11,163 nucleotides of DNA from CAZNER01 sp964572065. Lineage in GTDB: Bacteria; Patescibacteriota; Dojkabacteria; JAHIVN01. Below the pieces are notes generated by a model. It was not told where the DNA came from. It saw nothing but the letters and a program-made list of their open reading frames with translations, and searched no databases. Positions 1-5,744 of this stretch are shown piece by piece (the first letter of the stretch is position 1; every line of letters begins with the position of its first letter). Both the position numbers and the translations under genes were made by a program. Location of the stretch: assembly GCA_964572065.1 (NCBI GenBank), contig CAZNER010000066.1:1-11163 (forward strand). Direction: 5' to 3'.

Positions 1-106
1 AATAGTTTCCTAATTCACAAGATGCATTCCACTTACAATGATGACATTCTTTGCCATAATTTTTACAACGGTTGTAGAATGAGCATACTATATTTTTTGT
101 TTTCAT
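1..106 (-). CDS. Cys-rich small protein, partial (runs off left edge)
   Basis: Reading leftward from ATG at 106-104, 35 codons stay open to the window edge, so the C-terminus is missing. The translation has cysteines at residues 8, 14, 21, 24 and 30 plus histidines at 22 and 23, which looks like a zinc-binding knuckle (CHHC at 21-24). The ATG overlaps the TGA of the upstream 84-residue gene in an ATGA arrangement, which points to translational coupling and membership of the late operon. I do not recognise a named family. Its place after the prohead protease is where head genes normally follow, but a Cys-rich peptide is not a capsid protein. Function unknown; metal binding is an inference. Confidence 0.55.
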   Translation of the reverse strand, partial: MKTKNIVCSFYNRCKNYGKECHHCKWNASCELGNY

Positions 107-357
107 AGTGTATTTACCATTATCACATCATTCAATTCTTCTCTAAATTTCTTATTGAATTTCCTACCTAACTTAGGAATCACTTTAATATCCTTTGAAT
201 AGTATTTAATTTTATTTTCAATTAGATATTCAGCTATATTATTTATTATGGTATCAAAACCACTATCTATAAATACTATAGTTGGTGTTCCACTATATGT
301 TAAACATATACATTCCTTTCCAAATACTTCTTTCATTTCAATGTATTCAGTTATCAA
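103..357 (-). CDS. Hypothetical 84-residue protein
   Basis: Unrecognised protein of 84 residues. The first half is mixed beta and hydrophobic (ICLTYSGTPTIVFIDSG at about 17-33), followed by an amphipathic helix (about 36-48) and a Lys-rich segment. The start is TTG at 357, which overlaps the TGA of the prohead protease (TTGA). A GAGG motif lies about 9 bases upstream. The internal ATG at 336 has no visible ribosome binding site, so TTG is preferred. The stop overlaps the start of the next, Cys-rich gene. These two overlaps make it a genuine operon member. No function can be assigned; it may be a minor head protein or accessory factor by position only. Confidence 0.6.
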   Translation of the reverse strand: MITEYIEMKEVFGKECICLTYSGTPTIVFIDSGFDTIINNIAEYLIENKIKYYSKDIKVIPKLGRKFNKKFREELNDVIMVNTL

Positions 358-866
358 GGTTTAATCCTCGTATTTTCACAAGCTGGATATAGAACTACTG
401 CTGCTCCTATGAATTCTATATTACTTGCATATCTTTTATTATCATCTGGATTCCAATAATCTTGAGTGGTTAGCTCAACTGAAAGCCAATTAACTAAACC
501 ATTATCTATCATTTTAATTACACTCTTAGCATTTTCAGTTATTGGGAAGATATATAAATCTCCTCTAACAGCTCCGTCCTTGAAATACGTATTCTTAATA
601 AAACCTACTCTCTTTAGAACTTCAAACGAATGATCTAAATTAAGAAAATTAGCTGACCAATTTGTTGCACCCTTTTCAATTTCATCATATGTGTACATAA
701 CTGGGCTCATAGTAATTGAATCTGAGAACTCACCTTCTGTTAATAGGATTGTGTCTCTATAGATTCTTACATCTGAAGATTTACTAAGAATTTTTTTATT
801 ATATTTAAACGGAATCATCGGGAAGTGAAGGTTTCTTTCCTTCTGTTTCTTCATCTTCATTGTCAT
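354..866 (-). CDS. Prohead protease (HK97-type, Ser/His)
   Basis: Likely capsid maturation protease, which cleaves scaffold and capsid precursors inside the prohead. With the start at 866 it has 170 residues. The family signature is visible: LNLDHS with the catalytic His near residue 79, then a GFI...GAVRGDLYIF strand pair, an A...I..MIDNGL helix, and WLSVEL with the catalytic Ser near residue 129. This His-about 50-Ser order is that of herpesvirus/HK97-like prohead proteases. The gene follows the portal gene, as in most tailed viruses. The start is uncertain. ATG codons at 866, 860 and 854 follow a GAAGAAGAGG motif and overlap the portal gene by about 50-60 bases. ATG at 818 would cut the overlap to 14 bases but lacks a visible ribosome binding site. 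The major capsid gene is expected further left, outside the window. Confidence 0.75.
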   Translation of the reverse strand: MTMKMKKQKERNLHFPMIPFKYNKKILSKSSDVRIYRDTILLTEGEFSDSITMSPVMYTYDEIEKGATNWSANFLNLDHSFEVLKRVGFIKNTYFKDGAVRGDLYIFPITENAKSVIKMIDNGLVNWLSVELTTQDYWNPDDNKRYASNIEFIGAAVVLYPACENTRIKP

Positions 867-2094
867 CCTCTTCTTCTTTAACAGGCTCGATTACAATTAA
901 TTCATCCCCACCTTCTATTGGAGCGTAACCGAACATAGATCTTACTTCATTTATAGTAAATGGTTGTTTACCAGATGGATATCCTCTTAATAAATTTCCA
1001 AGCCATTTTGATTTAACAGCTTCATCAGCATCAGTCACTGAATTGAATCTAAGAAATACTATATCAGGTTCAAATCCATTCTTTTCTAGTATTGGATTTA
1101 TTAATTCCATCCTGATTTGATTTGCTATTTTAGTTTGTATGGAACGAACAAATCTTTCATACATAACTTCCTTGATTTTAGCTGTAGCTTCTGTAGATCC
1201 TTTACCTAGTCCAAGAGCTTCTTCTGGGCATAACATTCCTATAACTAATTGAGTTTGGAATATATTTGAATACTCCTCTACTCCTGGAACTCCTTTTTCA
1301 TCAATTACCTCTATATCAACTAATCCTGGTAATATAATCTCATTTAACTCTGTAATGTCCTCTAATTCACTCTGTATGTCAGTAAATACCGATGTAGGTG
1401 GTATTTCCTCTGGTGTACCTACTCTAACCTTATATTTAGGTGTACCGTGTCTGATAATTGCATTAGCTAAAGCTTGATCGGTAGCTATTTTTCTATCTAT
1501 AGTCTCCTTAGAAGGTTCTATTAGAGAGAGACCATAAGGAGAACTTGCTCTCGGGAAGAACTTGATATGTATTATATCCTCCGGTTTTAATACGGTAGGT
1601 TGTAGTTTTCCACCAATCTTTTGTTGAAAACCTGTAGTTACCCCAAATTTATCATAAAGTATATTCATAGTTATTGGATCAACTGATTTGAGTCTAGTTA
1701 TATCTCCTTTAGAAGTTTTAACTAACTCTATGAATGCATCTCCATATACTAATGTATATATTACACTATCCAATAACACTTCATCTAATGTTATCTTATC
1801 TAAATAAGACTTAATTAAAGTTGTTGCATTCTCATCATCCGACATTAAATTATAACCTACCATTATAGCGTTCCAAGCAGTTATATTTACTGCTGCAAAG
1901 ACTGTATTTTCTCCCTCATAATAATCTTTATAAGATTTTAATAGGAACTCAGTTCTTTCACTAGATGAAGAAATTTTACCTTTTTCTGCACCCTTTCCAG
2001 TTGCTATTATGGTTTTAGGTTTACCTTTATCGTCAAGATAAATAGATCTTTTCTTTCTCCTTAATTGTAAAGGAATTCTATCTCTTAATCCCAT
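805..2094 (-). CDS. Portal protein
   Basis: Dodecameric portal vertex protein through which DNA is packaged and ejected; it docks the terminase. It has 429 residues, normal for HK97-type portals. Recognisable features are an N-terminal basic segment, a conserved VYGDAFIEL strand (about 117-124), IIHIKFFPRASSPYGLSLIEP (about 174-194) resembling the portal wing motif, a GSTEATAK segment near 299-306 in the long helical region, and a C-terminal INEVRSMFGYAPIEGGD (about 381-397). It ends in a very acidic tail (EEEDDNEDEE). GAGGAT precedes the ATG with about 5 bases spacing. It begins 14 bases after Alba and overlaps the prohead protease. The order terminase, portal, protease is standard for a head-assembly module. 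The Alba gene between terminase and portal is not. Confidence 0.88.
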   Translation of the reverse strand: MGLRDRIPLQLRRKKRSIYLDDKGKPKTIIATGKGAEKGKISSSSERTEFLLKSYKDYYEGENTVFAAVNITAWNAIMVGYNLMSDDENATTLIKSYLDKITLDEVLLDSVIYTLVYGDAFIELVKTSKGDITRLKSVDPITMNILYDKFGVTTGFQQKIGGKLQPTVLKPEDIIHIKFFPRASSPYGLSLIEPSKETIDRKIATDQALANAIIRHGTPKYKVRVGTPEEIPPTSVFTDIQSELEDITELNEIILPGLVDIEVIDEKGVPGVEEYSNIFQTQLVIGMLCPEEALGLGKGSTEATAKIKEVMYERFVRSIQTKIANQIRMELINPILEKNGFEPDIVFLRFNSVTDADEAVKSKWLGNLLRGYPSGKQPFTINEVRSMFGYAPIEGGDELIVIEPVKEEEDDNEDEETEGKKPSLPDDSV

Positions 2095-2108
2095 ATAATC
2101 CTCTTCTT

Positions 2109-2390
2109 TTAATCTTTTTCAATTTTTTTAATATTTTCCTTTTCTGTACCAGTTAGTGTGATTTCTAATGTGGATACCTTTCTTTTATCAAAAGGTTCAC
2201 TATCAACTTTTATTACGTACTTTGGATTGTCTAAATAATCTCTAATTAGTATAGCTAGAATATCTATAGCTTTCTTAATATTGCTACCTCTAGCCATTAT
2301 AATTATATTCTTTTCTTTTTCTGGAGTATAGAAAACCGCAGAGATGTATCTAGAAATATCTTTGCTTCCAATATAAATTTGTTCTGACAT
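2109..2390 (-). CDS. Alba-family nucleic-acid-binding protein
   Basis: Archaeal chromatin protein homologue of 93 residues, close to cellular Alba/Sac10b in length. Diagnostic blocks are IYIGSKDISRYISAV (5-19), with one Lys kept in the position of the acetylatable Lys pair, IIIMARGSNIKKAIDIL (29-45), the hallmark ARG-x-x-I-x-KA-x-D motif, and KVSTLEITL (71-79), the RVSTIEI strand of the family. Alba dimers bind DNA or RNA without strong sequence preference. The start is ATG at 2390, because GGAGG sits 4 bases upstream; an in-frame ATG at 2432 lies inside the terminase gene and is rejected. It lies 10 bases after TerL and 14 before portal, so it is expressed with virion genes. It may coat viral DNA, condense the genome or act during packaging; this role is inferred. 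Confidence 0.9.
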   Translation of the reverse strand: MSEQIYIGSKDISRYISAVFYTPEKEKNIIIMARGSNIKKAIDILAILIRDYLDNPKYVIKVDSEPFDKRKVSTLEITLTGTEKENIKKIEKD

Positions 2391-2400
2391 GTGTCCTCCA

Positions 2401-3819
2401 TTATACTTTGGTAATTTTATACCTATTAACATTAGGTTTTGTAGAACCTACTTTCTTTCCTATGGATATCATATCCTTGACTGCCCCCCAGTCTACTGGT
2501 TTATCTATGTCACTTTCATGTTGTGAAGCTTGTACTGCAAAGGACAATGAGTCAATAGTATCATCATGTGCTCCTCTAGGAAAATATATCATTTCATCTG
2601 CCCATTCTACTAATTTTGGGTTTAAATATATTCGTTGAGTTTCAAATAATACAGATAATCTCTGTACTCTAGACATCCTATCATTTACGATGGATGATTT
2701 TATAGGAACTATCGGGAGTGTAGTAGATTCTGTTAATTGATCTACAATCATTTTCTGTTGTGCTGCTTGTTCTATTCCTATTCTTGAAGGTGTCCATTTA
2801 GTATCATATGATTTAATGAGATCAAATTGCCTAAATAAAGAGGCTTTAGTTCTTAATCCATCCAATACATATACCTTTCCTTCATATACTCCTATCACAG
2901 TTATGGTGAAAAAATCAGTATCCTTTCCTTTAGATGATAAATCTACTCCTATAAAAGTTTCTATTTCATCTTGTGGATATTTAAAGTGCTCCACTGAATA
3001 TTCAACCCATGCTCTTTTAATGGGTGAATCCTCAGAGGATACTATTTCATTTTGATATTGCATTTCAAAACTGATACTCCCCATACCAGCTTTTCTTTTC
3101 ATAAGTTCCTCGTAGGTCCATTGTCCTGGCCAAAGAACTTCCTTTTTCTCCTCATCTATGATAGCTTTATATGTAGCTGATTTATAATTGGTAAGTTTCT
3201 GAAAGTAATTATGAATATCATCTTCGTGCCATCTTGTACCTATAGAGATTATTTGTCCATTAGGTTCAAGCATAGGTGTTATGGTGGAATTATACCAATC
3301 AACTAATTCCTTTCTTCTATGTTCAGTTCGTGAATTTTTTTGGTCAGTTATATCGTCTAAGACGATTATATCGTAATGTCCTCCAACCATTCCTGCAGTA
3401 ACTCCATATACCGTGAAGGTTGGTTCCTTGTTAGCCATACCACCTTGTCCAGATCTTAATACTCTAAGAGTAGATCTTGACCAATCAGCATAACCCTTCT
3501 GTTGACCAAAAGTTTGTATTAAGGTATCATTAGATTCCAAAGGTCTTTGTACTAATGACATCATTTCGTTAGCTTTATCTTGATTAATTGTGACAGTTAG
3601 AACCCTTATATTTGGGTTCTTAACTATTCTCCAAGTGAGATAAGCTCCTACTAGGACTGATTTACCATGTCCTCTTGGAGCTAATAAAGAAGAATATTGA
3701 TTCTTCTCAAATAATTCTATCCATTCCTTGTGAAACCATTCACATTTGAGTCCAAGAATATCGGTTATGAATCCTTCGTAATCGAGTGCATATTTAAATG
3801 AGTCTAAGTCTTGTGTCAT
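2401..3819 (-). CDS. Terminase large subunit (TerL)
   Basis: DNA-packaging motor with ATPase and nuclease domains, 472 residues. ATPase: Walker A APRGHGKS at 47-54, Walker B IIVLDD at 151-156 with the catalytic acidic pair, and the coupling motif SIGTRW at 192-197. RNase H-like nuclease: GVDLSSKGKDTD with Asp293, IGIEQAA with Glu350, and HDDTIDSL with Asp419/420 and Asp423. All expected catalytic residues are present, so the protein should be active. No Shine-Dalgarno motif precedes the ATG. A TTTATATG box on the minus strand (3843-3850) is centred about 27 bases upstream, so TerL may have its own promoter and a leaderless transcript. Downstream the gene is followed after 10 bases by Alba. 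Confidence 0.97.
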   Translation of the reverse strand: MTQDLDSFKYALDYEGFITDILGLKCEWFHKEWIELFEKNQYSSLLAPRGHGKSVLVGAYLTWRIVKNPNIRVLTVTINQDKANEMMSLVQRPLESNDTLIQTFGQQKGYADWSRSTLRVLRSGQGGMANKEPTFTVYGVTAGMVGGHYDIIVLDDITDQKNSRTEHRRKELVDWYNSTITPMLEPNGQIISIGTRWHEDDIHNYFQKLTNYKSATYKAIIDEEKKEVLWPGQWTYEELMKRKAGMGSISFEMQYQNEIVSSEDSPIKRAWVEYSVEHFKYPQDEIETFIGVDLSSKGKDTDFFTITVIGVYEGKVYVLDGLRTKASLFRQFDLIKSYDTKWTPSRIGIEQAAQQKMIVDQLTESTTLPIVPIKSSIVNDRMSRVQRLSVLFETQRIYLNPKLVEWADEMIYFPRGAHDDTIDSLSFAVQASQHESDIDKPVDWGAVKDMISIGKKVGSTKPNVNRYKITKV

Positions 3820-3842
3820 AATATCGAATGAATAGAAAAAAA

Positions 3843-3850
3843 CATATAAA
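3843..3850 (-). promoter_or_regulatory. Candidate TATA box for leaderless terL
   Basis: Minus-strand TTTATATG centred about 27 bases before the terL ATG, which has no ribosome binding site. That spacing would put transcription start at or next to the start codon. No good BRE is seen upstream, so support is moderate. Confidence 0.4.
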
Positions 3851-3884
3851 CATAACTTTTTATTGATTAGGACTTTATTTAACC

Positions 3885-4007
3885 TTAGAAGTTAAAGCCA
3901 AATGAGAAAGTTAATCCTAACAAACTCTGTGCAATAAATAGTATACCGAAGAACGGTAATACCCATTTAGATGCATCGGATAACCACTTATCTAAATCCA
4001 TTTTCAT
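3885..4007 (-). CDS. Small membrane peptide (40 residues)
   Basis: ORF of 40 residues beginning MKMDLDKWLSDASKW, then a hydrophobic segment (about 16-40, VLPFFGILFIAQSLL onwards) long enough for one membrane helix, ending FSFGFNF. An alternative ATG lies two codons downstream. There is no clear ribosome binding site, but a GTTATATT box (4031-4038, minus strand) is centred about 27 bases upstream, consistent with leaderless expression. It lies between the two-helix membrane protein and terL. Small membrane peptides next to holin candidates can be lysis accessories or antiholins, but nothing in the sequence proves this. Orientation, amphipathic N-terminus and position support a real gene. Confidence 0.5.
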   Translation of the reverse strand: MKMDLDKWLSDASKWVLPFFGILFIAQSLLGLTFSFGFNF

Positions 4008-4172
4008 CTTTTTCTATTTTTTAATAACATAATATAACATACCATTGGTTCTGAGCTTTGTTTTGCTCTGTAGAAATCTACAGTGTCTACTGTCTGTCTT
4101 AAAGAACCATTAGGTATGATTCTTTATGTCTTCAAAAGATTCGACAGTCTTTACAGAAATTCTGACTTATTA
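4008..4172 (-). other. Structured intercistronic region, no convincing gene
   Basis: No ORF with a plausible start. On the minus strand 4004-4123 stays open for 39 codons but has no start except an ATG 13 codons from its end. The stretch holds several inverted repeats: CTGTAGA/TCTACAG (4068-4074 with 4077-4083), TAAAGAA/TTCTTTA (4100-4106 with 4120-4126) enclosed by ACTGTC/GACAGT (4089-4094 with 4143-4148), and a longer-range TGGTTCT/AGAACCA pair (4046-4052 with 4103-4109) that would compete with the second. It could be a folded RNA element in the late transcript or a protein-binding/packaging site. Confidence 0.4.
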
Positions 4173-4424
4173 TTAAGCTTCAACTTCTATTGTCTTAGTA
4201 TCGTTGTAGTGCTTCAATAGGTTCATTAAAGCATGTATCATACCAACAATTATAGGTATATATACTGCGTATTCAACTGGAAATTCAGGTCCTTGTACGA
4301 AGTCAATGATATAAGCTAGTATAATAGGTACTAAAGTTATTAAAAGTCCTGTGAAGAACTTTTTAACTGTTATCCATGGATCGTATGCCGAAACGGTTAC
4401 TGTCTTATATTTCTTTTTAGCCAT
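4173..4424 (-). CDS. Two-helix membrane protein, holin candidate
   Basis: Protein of 83 residues with a short basic cytoplasmic-looking N-terminus (MAKKKYK), two predicted membrane helices (about 23-43, FFTGLLITLVPIILAYIIDFV, and about 52-70) joined by a short loop (QGPEFPVE), and a hydrophilic tail ending in KTIEVEA. Size, charge pattern and two-helix hairpin fit class II-like holins and other small viral membrane proteins. AGGAG lies 10 bases before the ATG and overlaps the TAG stop of the upstream gene, so the two genes are co-transcribed and probably coupled. No endolysin is visible in the window, so the holin call is by topology and context only. A virion or membrane-remodelling role is equally possible. 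Confidence 0.6.
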   Translation of the reverse strand: MAKKKYKTVTVSAYDPWITVKKFFTGLLITLVPIILAYIIDFVQGPEFPVEYAVYIPIIVGMIHALMNLLKHYNDTKTIEVEA

Positions 4425-4436
4425 ATTTATCTTCTC

Positions 4437-5018
4437 CTAATTTGTATCAACATTTTTTGTGTAGATTTTATTTATCTTATTTAATACACGCTCTCTACAC
4501 TCGGGACATAAATCATTTTCTGCTATATCAATCATGATTATGTTTAGATTCTGTATTTTCTTTTGATTTATCTCTCCAACATTCTTTATTTGTTTACCTA
4601 GATGGAACATTTTTGACTCAGAAAGTTTTAGTTTGTCCATCATGTTTTTATTAGATTGTTGGATTACCTTTGTTAAATCAGAATAACTCCCATCTTTTTC
4701 AGCCTTCTTATATAGCTTATCTAATCTAGTTGACCATTTATTTAATTCTTTTCTGATTTCATCAGATGTTTCTTTATAGTCTCTTTTTACAAAATCAACT
4801 AAATCTTCTCCTTTCTCATCCAATTCGATGAGTTGGTTTTCGTCCTTTCTTTCTTTATATCTCTGGACAGCCATATGAGAAATTTTAACTAGCTCAGGCT
4901 CATCTGAGTGATTGTTTCTGATAACATCTCTAATACTGTATGTTGAATAACCATTTTCTAAAAGTGAATCTACTTCTGGTTCTAGTCCGTATTTTATAAT
5001 TAGATTAGTTCTAGTCAT
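4437..5018 (-). CDS. Terminase small subunit candidate (HTH protein)
   Basis: Protein of 193 residues with an N-terminal helix-turn-helix-like region (about 14-56: LENGYSTYSIRDVIRNN, then ISHMAVQRYKER as the recognition helix). A long charged, helical, probably coiled middle follows (about 62-160), and a C-terminal CPEC at 171-174. Small terminase subunits have this plan: DNA-binding HTH followed by an oligomerising helical domain. The gene lies upstream of terL in the same operon. No second Cys pair is seen, so zinc binding would need two chains or other ligands. A transcriptional regulator is the main alternative. Only a weak AGGGA motif precedes the ATG, and the start is overlapped by the stop of a 24-codon ORF, suggesting coupled translation. 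Confidence 0.55.
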   Translation of the reverse strand: MTRTNLIIKYGLEPEVDSLLENGYSTYSIRDVIRNNHSDEPELVKISHMAVQRYKERKDENQLIELDEKGEDLVDFVKRDYKETSDEIRKELNKWSTRLDKLYKKAEKDGSYSDLTKVIQQSNKNMMDKLKLSESKMFHLGKQIKNVGEINQKKIQNLNIIMIDIAENDLCPECRERVLNKINKIYTKNVDTN

Positions 5019-5085
5019 ATATAAAATCCCTAATACTAACAGTACCGTAATAGGTACCTGCTTTATATAAATCTATAACTTTCAT
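5011..5085 (-). CDS. 24-residue ORF overlapping the TerS start
   Basis: Short ORF of 24 residues, MKVIDLYKAGTYYGTVSIRD followed by FIYD. A GAGAG motif lies 5-9 bases before its ATG, better than the site in front of the next gene. It ends in TAG eight bases past the TerS candidate's ATG, so ribosomes finishing here could restart there. The segment KAGTYYGTVSIRDFI resembles ENGYSTYSIRDVI in the TerS candidate's HTH, so it may be a duplicated HTH fragment as well as a leader peptide. Too short for certainty. Confidence 0.35.
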   Translation of the reverse strand: MKVIDLYKAGTYYGTVSIRDFIYD

Positions 5086-5104
5086 AATATCTCTCTATTT
5101 ATTT

Positions 5105-5188
5105 TTAAATTAATATAGGTAGCATTAAAATTAATGTAACCCACCTGTTCCTAATACCCGGCTTAGCTTGCCTCTCCTTGTTTGACAT
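5105..5188 (-). CDS. 27-residue ORF, possible membrane peptide
   Basis: Short ORF: a basic N-terminus (MSNKERQAKPGIRNR) followed by a hydrophobic end (WVTLILMLPILI). It is the first ORF after the minus-strand promoter near 5225-5240; the expected transcription start (about 5205) lies some 17 bases before the ATG, and GAGAT lies upstream. The hydrophobic stretch is short for a full membrane span. Context is good but length makes it uncertain. Confidence 0.35.
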   Translation of the reverse strand: MSNKERQAKPGIRNRWVTLILMLPILI

Positions 5189-5224
5189 ATTTTATTATAT
5201 CTCTTTTGTGAGTAGGTAGAAAGG

Positions 5225-5240
5225 TATATATATAGTTTTC
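5225..5240 (-). promoter_or_regulatory. Promoter of the leftward late operon
   Basis: On the minus strand GGAAAA is directly followed by CTATATATATA, a purine-rich BRE plus TATA box. Transcription should begin near 5205, just before the first small ORF of the leftward operon. It lies back to back with the plus-strand promoter at 5313. Confidence 0.5.
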
Positions 5241-5312
5241 CTTTCTTCTCTCTCAATAATATTATATGTTGGTCGATTTGTTACATATAAATAATTCCCC
5301 TCCTGTTAGCTA

Positions 5313-5328
5313 CCGAAACCTTTATATA
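5313..5328 (+). promoter_or_regulatory. Archaeal promoter (BRE plus TATA)
   Basis: CCGAAA at 5313-5318 followed by CTTTATATA at 5320-5328, a textbook archaeal BRE/TATA pair. Start of transcription is expected near 5350. It lacks the ACAGG box found 14 bases after the TATA box in the cassettes further right; ACACT stands there instead. Confidence 0.6.
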
Positions 5329-5501
5329 CTACCTGGTTGCCACACTATATAAAGTTTTAGCGTTATATTACCACAAAAATCAACCTAGTATTATATTGAT
5401 TTCGACTAAGGATATCAGGACTGCTTTTGGGATAGCGTTATACCGAAGGTAGATAACTAAGCACTATGGATTTTATAGGGGAATTTCCGTAAGGTTTCTT
5501 T

Positions 5502-5615
5502 ATGTCTAATAGGTTAAACGAAAGTGAACAAATGCGTTTCCAAAGTCTTGAATTAAACCAAGATTACCACCTGTTGCAACGAGCTGAATCAACGGGATAT
5601 GTATCTTATTATTAA
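5502..5615 (+). CDS. Hypothetical 37-residue protein
   Basis: ORF of 37 residues, hydrophilic, beginning MSNRLNESEQMRFQSLELNQ and ending with an aromatic GYVSYY. An in-frame stop at 5490 leaves ATG 5502 as the only start, and AAGG lies 7 bases before it. It is the first sizeable ORF downstream of the promoter at 5313, though with a long leader of about 150 bases. Composition is that of a soluble helical peptide. Function unknown; no homologue recognised. Confidence 0.45.
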   Translation: MSNRLNESEQMRFQSLELNQDYHLLQRAESTGYVSYY

Positions 5616-5639
5616 GGTAAATGATGTCATAGGTGTTTA

Positions 5640-5696
5640 CGTTGGACTTCCTATTCGTTACCATATTATTAATTAAAGCACTACCGTTGCACTTCC
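5640..5696 (+). repeat. Two CGTTGnACTTCC direct repeats
   Basis: CGTTGGACTTCC (5640-5651) and CGTTGCACTTCC (5685-5696) lie 45 bases apart just upstream of the metallopeptidase promoter. They could be operator or activator sites for that gene. They differ from the repeat families further right. Confidence 0.4.
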
Positions 5697-5706
5697 GTTG
5701 AGAAAA

Positions 5707-5722
5707 TCGAAAGTGATATAAG
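5707..5722 (+). promoter_or_regulatory. Promoter of the metallopeptidase gene
   Basis: TCGAAA followed by GATATAAG (5715-5722). The TATA centre is 26-27 bases before ATG 5745, the archaeal TATA-to-start distance, so the transcript should be leaderless. An in-frame ATG at 5724 lies upstream of the expected transcription start and is therefore unlikely to be used. Confidence 0.55.
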
Positions 5723-5744
5723 TATGTATGTTATATCTACTTGC

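Larger units (their letters stand above)
5189..5501. other. Divergent intergenic control region
   Basis: About 310 bases without a convincing gene. It holds the leftward promoter (5225-5240), the rightward promoter (5313-5328), an inverted repeat AAATCAA/TTGATTT (5377-5383 with 5396-5402) and a repeated TAGCGTTATA word (both within 5358-5455). Only an eight-codon ORF (5466-5492) lies between the predicted rightward transcription start and the next gene, leaving a leader of roughly 150 bases. Confidence 0.5.

Noticed and set aside
2408..3055. Plus-strand ORFs opposite terL (2408-2638, 2816-3055)
   Set aside because: They lie antisense to a gene with all terminase motifs, have no promoter or ribosome binding site and no family features.
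4004..4123. 39-codon open frame on the minus strand between the membrane-protein genes
   Set aside because: No start codon until 13 codons before its end, and it lies over nested inverted repeats; a decayed small gene is possible but unproven.
5466..5492. Eight-codon ORF (MDFIGEFP) in the rightward leader
   Set aside because: Too short and without a ribosome binding site; could be a leader peptide but nothing supports it.
5340..5500. tRNA or other known RNA gene in the divergent region
   Set aside because: No cloverleaf arms or GTTCGAATC-type T-loop found on either strand; only a weak 7-bp inverted repeat is seen.
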